64,000 nt of DNA from Firm-04 sp045591925 (GTDB taxonomy: Bacteria > Bacillota > Clostridia > Oscillospirales > Ruminococcaceae), in NCBI GenBank assembly GCA_045591925.1, contig JAZNTW010000036.1, positions 44,132 through 108,131 of the forward strand, read 5' to 3'. Both the position numbers and the translations under genes were made by a program. A model generated the notes under the pieces. The model was not told the origin of the DNA. It worked only from the letters and a program-made list of their open reading frames with translations, and made no database searches. Shown in pieces: positions 50,221 through 59,679 of the stretch (positions within the stretch are counted from its first letter, which is position 1; every line of letters starts with the position of its first letter).

Positions 50221-51415
50221 ATTTCAGGAGAACATCCTCCATCAGGGTTCGCTCTAAGATGCCGGTACAGGCAGCAAGCATAACGCCGTAATTGGTAAAC
50301 GGTACGCCCTGCGATACAGCTGTCCGCATCCGCCACTGCATCTCGCGTTCGGTGCGCATACAGCCGCCGCAGTGAATGACAAGCGAATAATCGCTCAGGT
50401 CTGCCGGAAATGTTCCGCCGGAGCAATAGGACAACGAAAACTTCTTTCCGCTGTATTGTTCGATGGCACGCGGCAGCTTGACCGTTCCGATATCGTTGCA
50501 CTGCCGATGATGCGTACAGCCCTCTGCAATCAGGATGCTTGCGCCATCCGGCAATGATTTCAGTGTACGCGCACCCTCGACCGCAGTTTTCAGAAAGCCC
50601 TTATATCGCGCCATCAAAATCGAAAAAGAGGTCAGCGCAATATCCTGCGGCACGATTTTTGCAACCGCGCCGAACGCCTGACTATCCGTAATCACCATGC
50701 GCGGCGACTTGTTGAGCGATTGCAGCAAACCGCCGAGCTGTTCAGGCTGTACGACCAATGCGCTCGCGCCGGCATCCAGCACCTCGCGAAGCGTCTGCTG
50801 CTGCGGCAGAATCAGCCGTCCTTTTGGCGCAGATTCGTCAATCGGCGTGACCAGCACAATCAAATCATCCTGCGCAATCAGATCCCGAACAATATCTCGT
50901 TCCTGTGCGTGATTCTTCGCAAGCGAACCGAGCATCTCCTTGAGCGTGTCAATGCCCTCGCCCGTCACAGCGCTTGTCAGAACGGCGTTTTCCGGCAGCG
51001 TCTCCGGATACTGCGCCAAGGTATCGCATTGATTCAGTGCGATCAGATAGGGCGTTTGTGCCTGCGTAAACAGACGAATTAGGGCGTGTTCAGTTTCCGA
51101 AAAAGATTTTTTTGCATCGACAACCAGAATTGCAATGTCTGTACGAAACAGCTCGCGCCTTGTTTTTTCGATACGCTGTGCGCCAAGCTGCGCGTCATCA
51201 TCGTCATATCCGGCTGTATCGGTCAACAGAACAGCGCCAAGCGGCAGCAGCTCCATACTCTTACTGACGGCGTCTGTGGTTGTGCCGGCGACCTCGGATA
51301 CAATCGAAACCTCCTGACCGGTCAGCGCATTGATCAGGCTCGATTTTCCGGCATTCCGCGCACCAAAAAAACCAATATGCACACGCTCCGAGGCAGGTAC
51401 TTGTTCTAAACTCAT
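50219..51415 (-). CDS. hydF: [FeFe]-hydrogenase H-cluster maturation GTPase HydF
   Basis: Scaffold GTPase that assembles and delivers the H-cluster subsite to [FeFe]-hydrogenase. The 398-residue protein has G1 HIGFFGARNAGKSSLINAL, G3 LTDTAGYDDDD, G4 ALNQCDT, a dimerisation domain, and the C-terminal Fe-S site: EGCTHHRQCNDIG and VIHCGGCMRTEREM (Cys ligands in both). GGGAG lies seven bases before the ATG. The other maturases (HydE, HydG) and hydrogenase genes are not in this window. Confidence 0.95.
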   Translation of the reverse strand: MSLEQVPASERVHIGFFGARNAGKSSLINALTGQEVSIVSEVAGTTTDAVSKSMELLPLGAVLLTDTAGYDDDDAQLGAQRIEKTRRELFRTDIAILVVDAKKSFSETEHALIRLFTQAQTPYLIALNQCDTLAQYPETLPENAVLTSAVTGEGIDTLKEMLGSLAKNHAQERDIVRDLIAQDDLIVLVTPIDESAPKGRLILPQQQTLREVLDAGASALVVQPEQLGGLLQSLNKSPRMVITDSQAFGAVAKIVPQDIALTSFSILMARYKGFLKTAVEGARTLKSLPDGASILIAEGCTHHRQCNDIGTVKLPRAIEQYSGKKFSLSYCSGGTFPADLSDYSLVIHCGGCMRTEREMQWRMRTAVSQGVPFTNYGVMLAACTGILERTLMEDVLLK

Positions 51416-51429
51416 ATCATATCTCCCAA

Positions 51430-51470
51430 TGAAACAAACAGGCGGCAGGAATTTGCCGCCCGTTTTTATT
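51430..51470 (-). terminator. Terminator between the cellulase and hydF
   Basis: A stem AGGCGGCA/TGCCGCCC-type hairpin (51440-51461), with TGTTTGTTTC after it on the minus strand. It ends only about 15 bases before the hydF start, leaving no room for a promoter downstream. Confidence 0.7.
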
Positions 51471-51483
51471 TGATGCTCTGTGC

Positions 51484-53268
51484 TTACTTCTTCGGAGCAA
51501 GCTCGTCCAGAGTAATAATTTTTGCGATATAACGCAGAATTTGCACAGTGTCGTCACTGCTCAGATTTCCGTCACCGGTTACATCGGAGTTTTTCTTTCC
51601 TTCTGCCGAAATCTGCGCTGTTTTATCCTCAGCCACAAAGCGAGCGAGCAGAACAGCGTCGGCAACATCAATCTCCTGATCGCAGTTGGCATCTCCCCAG
51701 TTGCTTTGTTGGGGATCGTCTCCGGACGTCTGCTCAGGGGTTGTATCCTTGGACGTCGTGTTGGAGATGGTTGTGGTGGTTTTGATTGTAGTAGTCGTGG
51801 TCGATTCGGATTTTGTTGTCGTCTGGGTCGTAACGGTCGGTGCTGTTGTCTTGCCACCGCCGTAGTATTCATCGAGAGACTGACCATTCTTGCCAATCGG
51901 AACCTTATGATCCAGACCAATGAACACGCCGTTCTCATCCTGCCAGAGCGACGGCTCAACGAATGCGTACTTGACATCATCCCACTTCTGGAAATTGTCA
52001 TACATCAGACCGCCGGTATCGGAGGAATTCTCGTTGAAGCACCAGAATGTATGGTGGATGCGCTTGTCGATCATATAATCGCGCAGGATCGTCAGCCATT
52101 GCGTATTGGCACCGGATGGGTCATGCTCCTCGTCAATGAAGCCGCCCCATTCGCCCATCAGCAGCGGCGAAATGTTTTCCTCAATCAAATATGCCCAAGT
52201 ATCGTACCAATACTCATCGAGCAGAGATTGCCGGTCAAATTCATAGGTCCAATTCGGCTTTGTGCCCTCAAGATGGAACCAATCCTGCTCCCAGACCAGA
52301 GGACCGTAATCGTGCGGCGAATAGACAAGCTGATCCTGATGCTCGCCGAGATCAACCGGAAATTCTCTTGCACCGCGGAAGTTTGCACCCCACCATGCGC
52401 CGTGATACGGGCTCCACGGATAGCGCGTATAGTCCACAGACTGCGAATTCCAGTCCTCGCCCTCCTCAAATTTCGGGTAAACCTCGATGCCCTCGACCAT
52501 AATCAAAAGATTCGGATTCTGGTCAAGGCAAGCCTTTGCGCCGCGTTCAGCAGCATAACGCCAGTTGTTATCGTCTGTTGAGCCATCCCACTTTGCAAAC
52601 GAACCATCGTCTTTCTTGCCGTGCGGCTCATTTTTCAGGTCAATCGCAATCAGGGTATCGTCATCCTTGTAATATTCGCTGAACCAGGAAAGCGCAGTCA
52701 GCCAGTCGTCCATGCTATAGTTGCTGTCATACCACAGCGCAACATTATGACCTGCGGCATTTGTCGTTGCACAGTGAATATCCATCATGATCTTGATGCC
52801 CTTTTCCTTGCACCATTTCACGACCTGATTCCAGATATCAAAGCTGTACATCGGTGTGCCGCCCTCGACGCCCTCTAGCGTCAGCTCCGGATTTTCATAC
52901 TCATTGAGCTTGATAATCGGATCCGGCTCGCCTGCCTTCCATTGCAGCAGAATCTGCGTGGACATCGGTACACGGAGCAGATTAAAGCCGTGATCTGCAA
53001 TCAGATCCAGACAGTGATTGACGTTTGCAGACCATGCACCGTCAAAAATCTGAGAGCCGACATTGTAACCAAACCAGTTCACGCCGGTCATCCAGACTTC
53101 GTTGCCGTTCATATCGACAACCTTGCCGTTTTCAACGTGCAGCCAGTCATCATGGTTGTCATCAACCGCGGCAACCGTAGAAAGCGGTGTAACCGGCATG
53201 ATGCTTCCGGTCATCATCAGCATCGCGGCTGCCGTCAACGCTGCGGTCAGACGTTTCATCCTTTTCAT
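51484..53268 (-). CDS. Secreted GH5 endoglucanase/cellulase with type I dockerin
   Basis: A 594-residue modular enzyme: signal peptide (residues 1-about 34), GH5 catalytic domain (about 40-465), Thr-rich linker (about 473-512) and type I dockerin (about 524-592). Catalytic residues visible: acid/base Glu 214 in IAIDLKNEPHG and nucleophile Glu 373 in LLMGEWGGF, plus the active-site His in SPHDYG. The dockerin has two duplicated calcium loops, GDANCDQEIDVADAVLLARF and SDVTGDGNLSSDDTVQILRY, and would bind a cohesin on a scaffoldin, so the enzyme is probably cellulosomal. GAGGGG precedes the ATG at 53268. No scaffoldin gene lies in the window. Confidence 0.93.
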   Translation of the reverse strand: MKRMKRLTAALTAAAMLMMTGSIMPVTPLSTVAAVDDNHDDWLHVENGKVVDMNGNEVWMTGVNWFGYNVGSQIFDGAWSANVNHCLDLIADHGFNLLRVPMSTQILLQWKAGEPDPIIKLNEYENPELTLEGVEGGTPMYSFDIWNQVVKWCKEKGIKIMMDIHCATTNAAGHNVALWYDSNYSMDDWLTALSWFSEYYKDDDTLIAIDLKNEPHGKKDDGSFAKWDGSTDDNNWRYAAERGAKACLDQNPNLLIMVEGIEVYPKFEEGEDWNSQSVDYTRYPWSPYHGAWWGANFRGAREFPVDLGEHQDQLVYSPHDYGPLVWEQDWFHLEGTKPNWTYEFDRQSLLDEYWYDTWAYLIEENISPLLMGEWGGFIDEEHDPSGANTQWLTILRDYMIDKRIHHTFWCFNENSSDTGGLMYDNFQKWDDVKYAFVEPSLWQDENGVFIGLDHKVPIGKNGQSLDEYYGGGKTTAPTVTTQTTTKSESTTTTTIKTTTTISNTTSKDTTPEQTSGDDPQQSNWGDANCDQEIDVADAVLLARFVAEDKTAQISAEGKKNSDVTGDGNLSSDDTVQILRYIAKIITLDELAPKK

Positions 53269-53320
53269 CAGAATCCCCTCTTCTTTCATTTTGATTAGAT
53301 CAAACGAATTCCCTCGCGGC

Positions 53321-53995
53321 TCAATATCTGAACCGCTTGGATTTGCGCCACGAAACAATCGTCAGTACAAGAAACACAATGCCAAGCACCGCAGCGCCAA
53401 TGTCAATCAGTACCTTGCGAAGCAGCGAATCAAAATTGAGATAGGTCATCATAAGGGTTTCGCATTCCTGATCGAAGCCCTCGCCATACCATTCACGGAA
53501 AATGCCTTCCAGATCGTTCGGCAATTCCTTCACGATGGCTGTAAACGCAAGCGTTGTGGTCGGCTGGTAAATTTCTTCCGCATCACCGACCAATTCACCA
53601 TTCTCATTCAGAACCTCTCCCAGAGATTCATAATACTGTTCACACTCACCGGTGAGCTTGTTAAGCGTATTATAATGCTCCTGATTGCTTGTCTGATAGA
53701 TGATATACCGATCGTTATACATATACACTGCGTAATATTGCGAAGTGGTACGCTTCGATGTTTCAATGCCAAATGTCGTACTTGTCTCCTCATATTCTGC
53801 AATACAGCCATCGCAAAAATCAATTTCACCCTGTACCAGATCGCCTGCCTTCAGCTCACCGGCAGCAACAGTCTCATACTCCTTGATGTCGCCCTTTTGA
53901 TATTTCAGATATCTCGGCAGGTCGCTGGTCAGCGACAGCGCAACGCCCAGACAAACGAGAGACAGTACGCCAAATACTTTCACGAAACCATTCAT
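53321..53995 (-). CDS. Uncharacterised two-helix membrane protein
   Basis: A 224-residue protein with an N-terminal helix or signal anchor (FGVLSLVCLGVALSL), an extracytoplasmic domain with FCDGCIAEYEE and several acidic Tyr-rich stretches, and a C-terminal helix (IDIGAAVLGIVFLVLTIVS) before a basic tail. No family recognised. AGGAT precedes the ATG, 20 bases after atpC, with no terminator between; it may be expressed with the atp operon. Confidence 0.7.
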   Translation of the reverse strand: MNGFVKVFGVLSLVCLGVALSLTSDLPRYLKYQKGDIKEYETVAAGELKAGDLVQGEIDFCDGCIAEYEETSTTFGIETSKRTTSQYYAVYMYNDRYIIYQTSNQEHYNTLNKLTGECEQYYESLGEVLNENGELVGDAEEIYQPTTTLAFTAIVKELPNDLEGIFREWYGEGFDQECETLMMTYLNFDSLLRKVLIDIGAAVLGIVFLVLTIVSWRKSKRFRY

Positions 53996-54015
53996 TTCAG
54001 TTCATCCTATTCATT

Positions 54016-54423
54016 TTACTCCTTCATTGAGGATACGCGCAGTCGATTCAATGCACGCTTCAGCTTCATTTCTGCGAATGCAAGCTCCTGCTGATTTTTG
54101 CTCTTCTCCTTGCGGTTCAGTGCATCCTGCGCGGAGCGTTTTGCCCAATCGACATCAATATCCTCTGCCCATTCGACTGCATTTGCGAGAATCGCTGTTT
54201 GTGCCGGCGAAACCTTGATCACGCCGCCGGAGAGCGCTGCGATACGCTCCTTGCCATCCTCCATCGTGACCTTGATGGGACCTGCCGGCAGTGCGGCAAC
54301 ATATTTTTCATGCTTTGCGAGAATTCCGACATCACCCTCCGTTGTCCGAACAACCACGCGCTGCACTTCGCCTGCAAAGAATACCTTTTCCGGCGTAATA
54401 ATTTGCAGAGAGAACGTGCTCAT
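54016..54423 (-). CDS. atpC: F-type ATP synthase epsilon subunit
   Basis: 135-residue central-stalk subunit: N-terminal beta-sandwich (FSLQIITPEKVFFAGEVQ, RTTEGDVGILAKHEK) and C-terminal helical hairpin. Overlaps atpD by four bases (ATGA). Confidence 0.94.
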   Translation of the reverse strand: MSTFSLQIITPEKVFFAGEVQRVVVRTTEGDVGILAKHEKYVAALPAGPIKVTMEDGKERIAALSGGVIKVSPAQTAILANAVEWAEDIDVDWAKRSAQDALNRKEKSKNQQELAFAEMKLKRALNRLRVSSMKE

Positions 54424-55844
54424 TCTGCTTCCTCCTCCAAGGTCTTTGCTTTTTCAAGCACATCGTCAATCGTTCCGGCAAACAGGAACGCAGATTCCGG
54501 AATCTCGTCATGCTCACCGTCAATGATTTCACGGAAACCGCGGATGGTCTCGGCAATCGGGACGTACTTGCCCTCCATACCGGTAAACTGCTCCGCAACC
54601 GTAAACGGCTGGCTCAGGAAGCGCTGCACCTTACGCGCTCTGGATACGGTCAGCTTATCCTCGTCGGAAAGCTCGTCCATACCCATAATCGCAATGATAT
54701 CCTGAAGCTCGGTATAACGCTGCAAAATCGTCTGCACCTGCCGTGCGACACGATAATGCTCCTCACCGACAATTTCCGGCGAGAGAATACGGGAGCTGGA
54801 TTCCAGCGGATCAACCGCAGGATAAATACCAAGCGACGCAATCTGACGCGAAAGAACCGTTGTTGCGTCCAGATGCGCAAAGGTCGTAGCCGGTGCCGGG
54901 TCGGTCAGGTCGTCCGCAGGCACATAAACCGCCTGAACGGATGTGATCGAGCCTTTTCCGGTCGATGTAATACGCTCTTGGAGTGCGCCCATTTCCGTTG
55001 CAAGGGTCGGCTGATAGCCAACCGCGGACGGCATACGTCCGAGCAGTGCGGAAACCTCCGAGCCTGCCTGCGTAAAACGGAAAATGTTGTCGATAAACAG
55101 CAGAACGTCCTGTCCCTCGGTATCGCGGAAATATTCTGCCATGGTGAGTCCCGAAAGCGCCACGCGCATTCTTGCTCCAGGCGGCTCGTTCATCTGACCG
55201 TAAACAAGACAGGTCTTTTCCAGAACGCCGCTGTCCTTCATTTCGTGGTAAAGGTCATTACCCTCACGAGTACGTTCGCCAACACCGGAGAATACCGAGA
55301 TACCGCCGTGCTGATTCGCGACATTGTTGATCAGCTCCTGAATCAGAACGGTTTTGCCAACGCCCGCACCGCCGAACAGGCCAATCTTACCGCCCTTTAA
55401 GTACGGTGCAATCAGGTCAATAACCTTGATACCGGTTTCCAGCACCTCGCTGCTTGCTGCCTGCTCCTCATAGGAAGGCGCGTCACGGTGAATCGGCCAG
55501 CGCTCCTGTGTGACAGGCGCAGGCTGCTCGTCAACCGGGTCACCCAGCAGATTGAATACTCTGCCGAGCGTTTCTCTGCCGACCGGTACACGAATCGGGC
55601 TGCCGGTATCAATCGCGTCCAAGCCGCGAACCAGTCCATCCGTACTGCTCATTGCAATGCAGCGAACGATATCGTCACCGATATGCTGTGCAACCTCCAG
55701 AACGAGCTTCTGTCCGTTGTTGTCACACTCAATCGCATTGAGTAATCTTGGCAGCTCATGCTTTTGGAATCGCACGTCAACGACTGCGCCGATGATCTGC
55801 ACGATTTTTCCGACGCCGCCGCGCTTGAATTCTTCGTTTGCCAT
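54420..55844 (-). CDS. atpD: F-type ATP synthase beta subunit
   Basis: 474-residue catalytic subunit with Walker A GLFGGAGVGKTVLIQ, the VGERTREGNDLYHE segment carrying the catalytic Glu, the DVLLFIDNIFRFTQAGSEVSA Walker B region and ALLGRMPSAVGYQPTLATEMG. Normal length. Confidence 0.97.
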   Translation of the reverse strand: MANEEFKRGGVGKIVQIIGAVVDVRFQKHELPRLLNAIECDNNGQKLVLEVAQHIGDDIVRCIAMSSTDGLVRGLDAIDTGSPIRVPVGRETLGRVFNLLGDPVDEQPAPVTQERWPIHRDAPSYEEQAASSEVLETGIKVIDLIAPYLKGGKIGLFGGAGVGKTVLIQELINNVANQHGGISVFSGVGERTREGNDLYHEMKDSGVLEKTCLVYGQMNEPPGARMRVALSGLTMAEYFRDTEGQDVLLFIDNIFRFTQAGSEVSALLGRMPSAVGYQPTLATEMGALQERITSTGKGSITSVQAVYVPADDLTDPAPATTFAHLDATTVLSRQIASLGIYPAVDPLESSSRILSPEIVGEEHYRVARQVQTILQRYTELQDIIAIMGMDELSDEDKLTVSRARKVQRFLSQPFTVAEQFTGMEGKYVPIAETIRGFREIIDGEHDEIPESAFLFAGTIDDVLEKAKTLEEEAE

Positions 55845-55893
55845 GCTATCAGCTCACTACTTTCTGTATAATAAATATGAGAAATATAAAATA

Positions 55894-56760
55894 TCAGCCC
55901 TGCGCATTCGCACCGGAGACAATCTCCGTCAATTCCTGCGTGATAGACGCCTGACGCGCACGGTTATATTTCAGCGAAAGATCATCAATCATTTCCTGCG
56001 CATTATCGGTTGCATTCTCCATTGCCATTCTGCGTGCAGCCTGCTCGGAAGCGTAGGTATCGACAATCGTACAATAGAGAATACCTGCCAGATATTGCGG
56101 AATCAACGCGTCAAACACCGCTTCCGGACTCGGTTCATAATTGGTCAGGCTCCGCAAGCCGGGATTTCGTTCCAGATTCGGCACAGGAATCACCTGCATC
56201 TGCCGTGCCTCCTGCGTCAGCGGGGAAACCATGTTCGTGAAAAAGACTTCAACGCCGGAAAGATGCCCCTGCTGGAACAAATGCACAATATGCTCTGCCA
56301 TATTCAGCGCAGTATACATTGTGACATTTTCTCCGACCCCGTCAAAGGTTCCGAGTATCCGCAGCATAGATTTTGCGTAATGCTCCGACGCTTTTTTGCC
56401 AACAGTCATCAGAACAACATCCTTGCCGCGCGCACGCAGCTCCTTGATTCGCTGGTCTGCCAGTCGGAATACATTGAGATTAAATCCACCTGCAAGTCCT
56501 CTGTCACCAGCCATGACAATCAGCAATTTCGCACCGGTCTCGCGTTCCTCGGTATATACCGAATGAAAGCCAACTGCCTCGGACGCAACCTCGCTCATGG
56601 TCTGATACAGGAGATTGAAGAACGGGATTGCCTGTTCCGAGCGTTCCTTTGCCTTGCGCAGCTTCGAGGAGGATACAAGCTCCATCGCCTTTGTAATCTG
56701 CATCGTACTTTCAACAGATTTGATTCGGCGCTTGATCGCTTTCATATTAGAAGCAGCCAT
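55894..56760 (-). CDS. atpG: F-type ATP synthase gamma subunit
   Basis: 288-residue rotor subunit: N-terminal IKRRIKSVESTMQITKAMELV and C-terminal MENATDNAQEMIDDLSLKYN / RARQASITQELTEIVSGA, the two halves of the central coiled coil. Follows atpA by 15 bases. Confidence 0.95.
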   Translation of the reverse strand: MAASNMKAIKRRIKSVESTMQITKAMELVSSSKLRKAKERSEQAIPFFNLLYQTMSEVASEAVGFHSVYTEERETGAKLLIVMAGDRGLAGGFNLNVFRLADQRIKELRARGKDVVLMTVGKKASEHYAKSMLRILGTFDGVGENVTMYTALNMAEHIVHLFQQGHLSGVEVFFTNMVSPLTQEARQMQVIPVPNLERNPGLRSLTNYEPSPEAVFDALIPQYLAGILYCTIVDTYASEQAARRMAMENATDNAQEMIDDLSLKYNRARQASITQELTEIVSGANAQG

Positions 56761-56775
56761 TGTTCACACCTCCGG

Positions 56776-58281
56776 TCAGACAAAACGCTGCACAAATTCC
56801 GTAATGACGGTTTTGAGCGCATCGGCTGTCTCCGGCAGCAGTTTTCCTGTATCTGCAATCGAATCGGTGATGTCGCTGTGTGCCTCATTGATTTCCCGCA
56901 GCAGCGCGTCCTCAAACTCTGCAATCTGTTTGACCGGTACATCGCGCAGCAGATTATTCGTAACTGCAAAGAGAATCACAACCTGATCCGTTACCGTCAG
57001 CGGACTGTTTTTGCCCTGCTTCAGCACCTCAACCACGCGCTCGCCCTTTTCCAGACGATCCTTGGTATCTCTGTCGAGGTCGGAACCGAACTGCGAAAAC
57101 GCCTGCAATTCACGATACTGCGAATAGGTCAGCTTCAAAGAGCCGGAAACCTTTTTCATTGCCGGAATCTGTGCCGCAGAACCAACACGGGATACCGAGA
57201 TACCCGGATTGACCGCCGGACGAATACCTGCATTGAACAAATCGGTTTCCAAGAAAATCTGACCGTCGGTAATCGAAATGACGTTGGTCGGAATATACGC
57301 AGAAACGTCGCCAGCCTGCGTTTCGATGATCGGAAGCGCAGTCAGTGAACCGCCGCCGTAATTCTCATTCAGACAGCACGCTCTCTCCAGCAAACGGGAA
57401 TGCAGATAGAATACATCGCCCGGATATGCCTCGCGTCCCGGCGGACGCTTGAGCAGCAGCGAAAGGGTACGGTATGCGACTGCGTGCTTGGAAAGATCAT
57501 CATATACAATCAGAACGTCCTTGCCCTGATCGGTAAAATATTCGCCCATCGTACAGCCCGAATACGGCGCAATGTACTGCAGCGGCGCAAGCTCCGAGGC
57601 TGTTGCCGAAACAACAATCGTATAGGACATTGCCTCCGCTTTGGTCAGGGTCTCCACGACATTTGCAACGGTCGAACGCTTCTGTCCGATCGCGACATAA
57701 ATACAAATTACGCCCTTATCCTTCTGGTTCATGATGGTATCGAGCGCGATTGTGGTTTTACCGGTCTGACGGTCACCGATGATCAGCTCACGCTGACCTC
57801 TGCCAATCGGAATCATCGAGTCAATCGCCTTGATGCCCGTTTGCAGCGGCTCATGCACGGATTTTCTCGTGATGATACCGGGGGCAATTTTCTCAATCGG
57901 CATGGTTTTATTTGTCAGAATCGGGCCTTTTCCGTCAATCGGCTCACCAAGCGCATTGACGACTCTGCCGAGCAGCTCCTCACCGACCGGAACCGATACA
58001 ATCTGGTTTGTTCGCTTGACACTCGTACCTTCCTTGATATTGTGATCGGAGCCGAGCAAAACGGCACCGACAAAATCATGCTCCAGATTGAGCGCCATAC
58101 CGGAGACGCCGCCTTCAAATTCCAACAGCTCACCGGACATACATTGTTCCAGTCCGTGAATATTTGCGATGCCGTCACCGACGGTGATGACCGTACCGAC
58201 ATCGGCAAGATTCAACTTCGCCTCGTAATTTTTCAGCTGCTCTTTAATAATACCGGTTATTTCATCTGGTCTTAAATTCAT
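56776..58281 (-). CDS. atpA: F-type ATP synthase alpha subunit
   Basis: 501-residue regulatory nucleotide-binding subunit with Walker A LIIGDRQTGKTTIALD, PYSGCTMGEYFTDQGKD-type region, and the NVISITDGQIFLETDLFN and GISVSRVGSAAQIPAMKKV signature segments. Confidence 0.97.
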   Translation of the reverse strand: MNLRPDEITGIIKEQLKNYEAKLNLADVGTVITVGDGIANIHGLEQCMSGELLEFEGGVSGMALNLEHDFVGAVLLGSDHNIKEGTSVKRTNQIVSVPVGEELLGRVVNALGEPIDGKGPILTNKTMPIEKIAPGIITRKSVHEPLQTGIKAIDSMIPIGRGQRELIIGDRQTGKTTIALDTIMNQKDKGVICIYVAIGQKRSTVANVVETLTKAEAMSYTIVVSATASELAPLQYIAPYSGCTMGEYFTDQGKDVLIVYDDLSKHAVAYRTLSLLLKRPPGREAYPGDVFYLHSRLLERACCLNENYGGGSLTALPIIETQAGDVSAYIPTNVISITDGQIFLETDLFNAGIRPAVNPGISVSRVGSAAQIPAMKKVSGSLKLTYSQYRELQAFSQFGSDLDRDTKDRLEKGERVVEVLKQGKNSPLTVTDQVVILFAVTNNLLRDVPVKQIAEFEDALLREINEAHSDITDSIADTGKLLPETADALKTVITEFVQRFV

Positions 58282-58307
58282 GTTGCACCTTCTTATAATG
58301 GATGTCG

Positions 58308-58838
58308 TCAGGAAAGCCGTTCCTTTAACGCATCCAAACGATATTTCACGCTGTTATCAATTCGCGTATTCCCGTACTGCACGATCACGCCGCCGAGAAC
58401 ACTTCGGTCAATTCGTTCCGTGATACGGATCGTCTGACGCAGCTTTTTCGCAAGTGCGGCACGCAGCCGTTCCTTCTGATCCGGCGTCAGCGCAACAGCA
58501 GTCGTCACGGTGACATCCGTTGTATCCTGATAATCAAGCATCTTCGCGTCAAAATCATCTGCAATCTCATTCAGAAACGGAACGCGTCCATGCTCAATCA
58601 GCAGGAAAATCAGACGACTTGCAAGGCTGTCGTCCCCGAAGATTTTTTTTGCAATTTCCAGTCGCTCATCGACAGAAATTGTCGGCAGTGAAAGCAGATC
58701 TGTCAGATCGGGATTCAACGAGAACAACACCGCACACTGCCGCAGATCGGAACGCGTTTCCTGCAAGGCAGAGTCGCCCTTGTCCATCGCGAAAGAGAAC
58801 AGCGCATTTGCGTAAACCGAAGAAACCTCGGAACTCAC
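58308..58838 (-). CDS. atpH: F-type ATP synthase delta subunit
   Basis: 176-residue stator subunit: N-terminal helical bundle (VYANALFSFAMDKG) and C-terminal DRSVLGGVIVQYGNTRIDNS signature. Overlaps atpF by four bases. Confidence 0.93.
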   Translation of the reverse strand: MSSEVSSVYANALFSFAMDKGDSALQETRSDLRQCAVLFSLNPDLTDLLSLPTISVDERLEIAKKIFGDDSLASRLIFLLIEHGRVPFLNEIADDFDAKMLDYQDTTDVTVTTAVALTPDQKERLRAALAKKLRQTIRITERIDRSVLGGVIVQYGNTRIDNSVKYRLDALKERLS

Positions 58839-59335
58839 TGCACATCACCCACCGAATCAATAAATTCATCAATCAGTCTTGCGTGATCCGCCTGATTGAT
58901 CTCACGCTCGACAACCTTTTCCGCAACCATTACGGCAAGACCGGAAACCTCGCTGCGCAGTGCGCTCTCTGCTTTACGGCGTTCACGCTCCAGCTCATCG
59001 CGATTCTGCTGCATAATGCTTGCAGCCTCCTGTTTTGCCTGTGCAACGATTTCATCGGAACGCTGCTGCGCCTTTCGAGTTGCAGTACGGAGCATCGCTG
59101 CGGATTCCTCTTTTGCATTTGCGAGCTTTTCGGTATACTCCGTTTCAGCCGCCTGCGCACGGGAACGCGCGTCCTCCGCATCCTGTATGGTCTGATCGAC
59201 CGCCGCCTGACGCTCCGCCAGAATCTTCTGTACCGGCTTGAACAGCACGCGCTTCAATCCGAAAAACAGAATCAGCGTATTGCACAGCGTAAAGAGAATG
59301 GTGCCGAGATCAATGGATAAAAATCCAAGCTTCAT
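58835..59335 (-). CDS. atpF: F-type ATP synthase b subunit
   Basis: 166-residue peripheral-stalk subunit: one N-terminal transmembrane helix (LGTILFTLCNTLILFFGLKRVLF) and a long charged coiled coil (about residues 40-150, rich in E, K, R, A). Confidence 0.94.
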   Translation of the reverse strand: MKLGFLSIDLGTILFTLCNTLILFFGLKRVLFKPVQKILAERQAAVDQTIQDAEDARSRAQAAETEYTEKLANAKEESAAMLRTATRKAQQRSDEIVAQAKQEAASIMQQNRDELERERRKAESALRSEVSGLAVMVAEKVVEREINQADHARLIDEFIDSVGDVQ

Positions 59336-59376
59336 GTACTATCTGCCTCTCTTATCGTATTTGCTGCGACGCCGAA

Positions 59377-59628
59377 TCAGGTGAACGGCTTGAGGAAAAT
59401 CAGCAGCAGCGCGATAATCAGACCGTAAATACCGGTAGACTCCGCAACAGCACAGCCGACGAACATTGTTCTCGTAACAGCGCCGGATGCCTCCGGCTGT
59501 CTTGCGATCGCTTCGCAAGCCTTACCAACTGCATAGCCTTCACCGATACCGGGGCCGATACCTGCGATCATTGCGAGACCTGCACCGATTGCAGAGCCTG
59601 CCAGAATAATTGCTTCACCCATGTCCAT
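59377..59628 (-). CDS. atpE: F-type ATP synthase c subunit with two-carboxylate ion site
   Basis: 83-residue hairpin rotor subunit of two helices. The ion-binding Glu is E63 in VAESTGIYGL, with S64, T65 and Y68 as in sodium-binding c subunits. At the position of the Gln that completes the sodium site in Ilyobacter-type rings this protein has a second Glu, E30 (GPGIGEGY), giving two carboxylates near the site. The RQPEA loop is conserved. AAGGAGG lies upstream of the ATG. The fit suggests Na+ coupling, but cation choice needs biochemical data. Confidence 0.95.
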   Translation of the reverse strand: MDMGEAIILAGSAIGAGLAMIAGIGPGIGEGYAVGKACEAIARQPEASGAVTRTMFVGCAVAESTGIYGLIIALLLIFLKPFT

Positions 59629-59679
59629 AGTTAAAATCCTCCTTGAGATTTAGATTAGAATATCCTCTTGTAAACGCGA

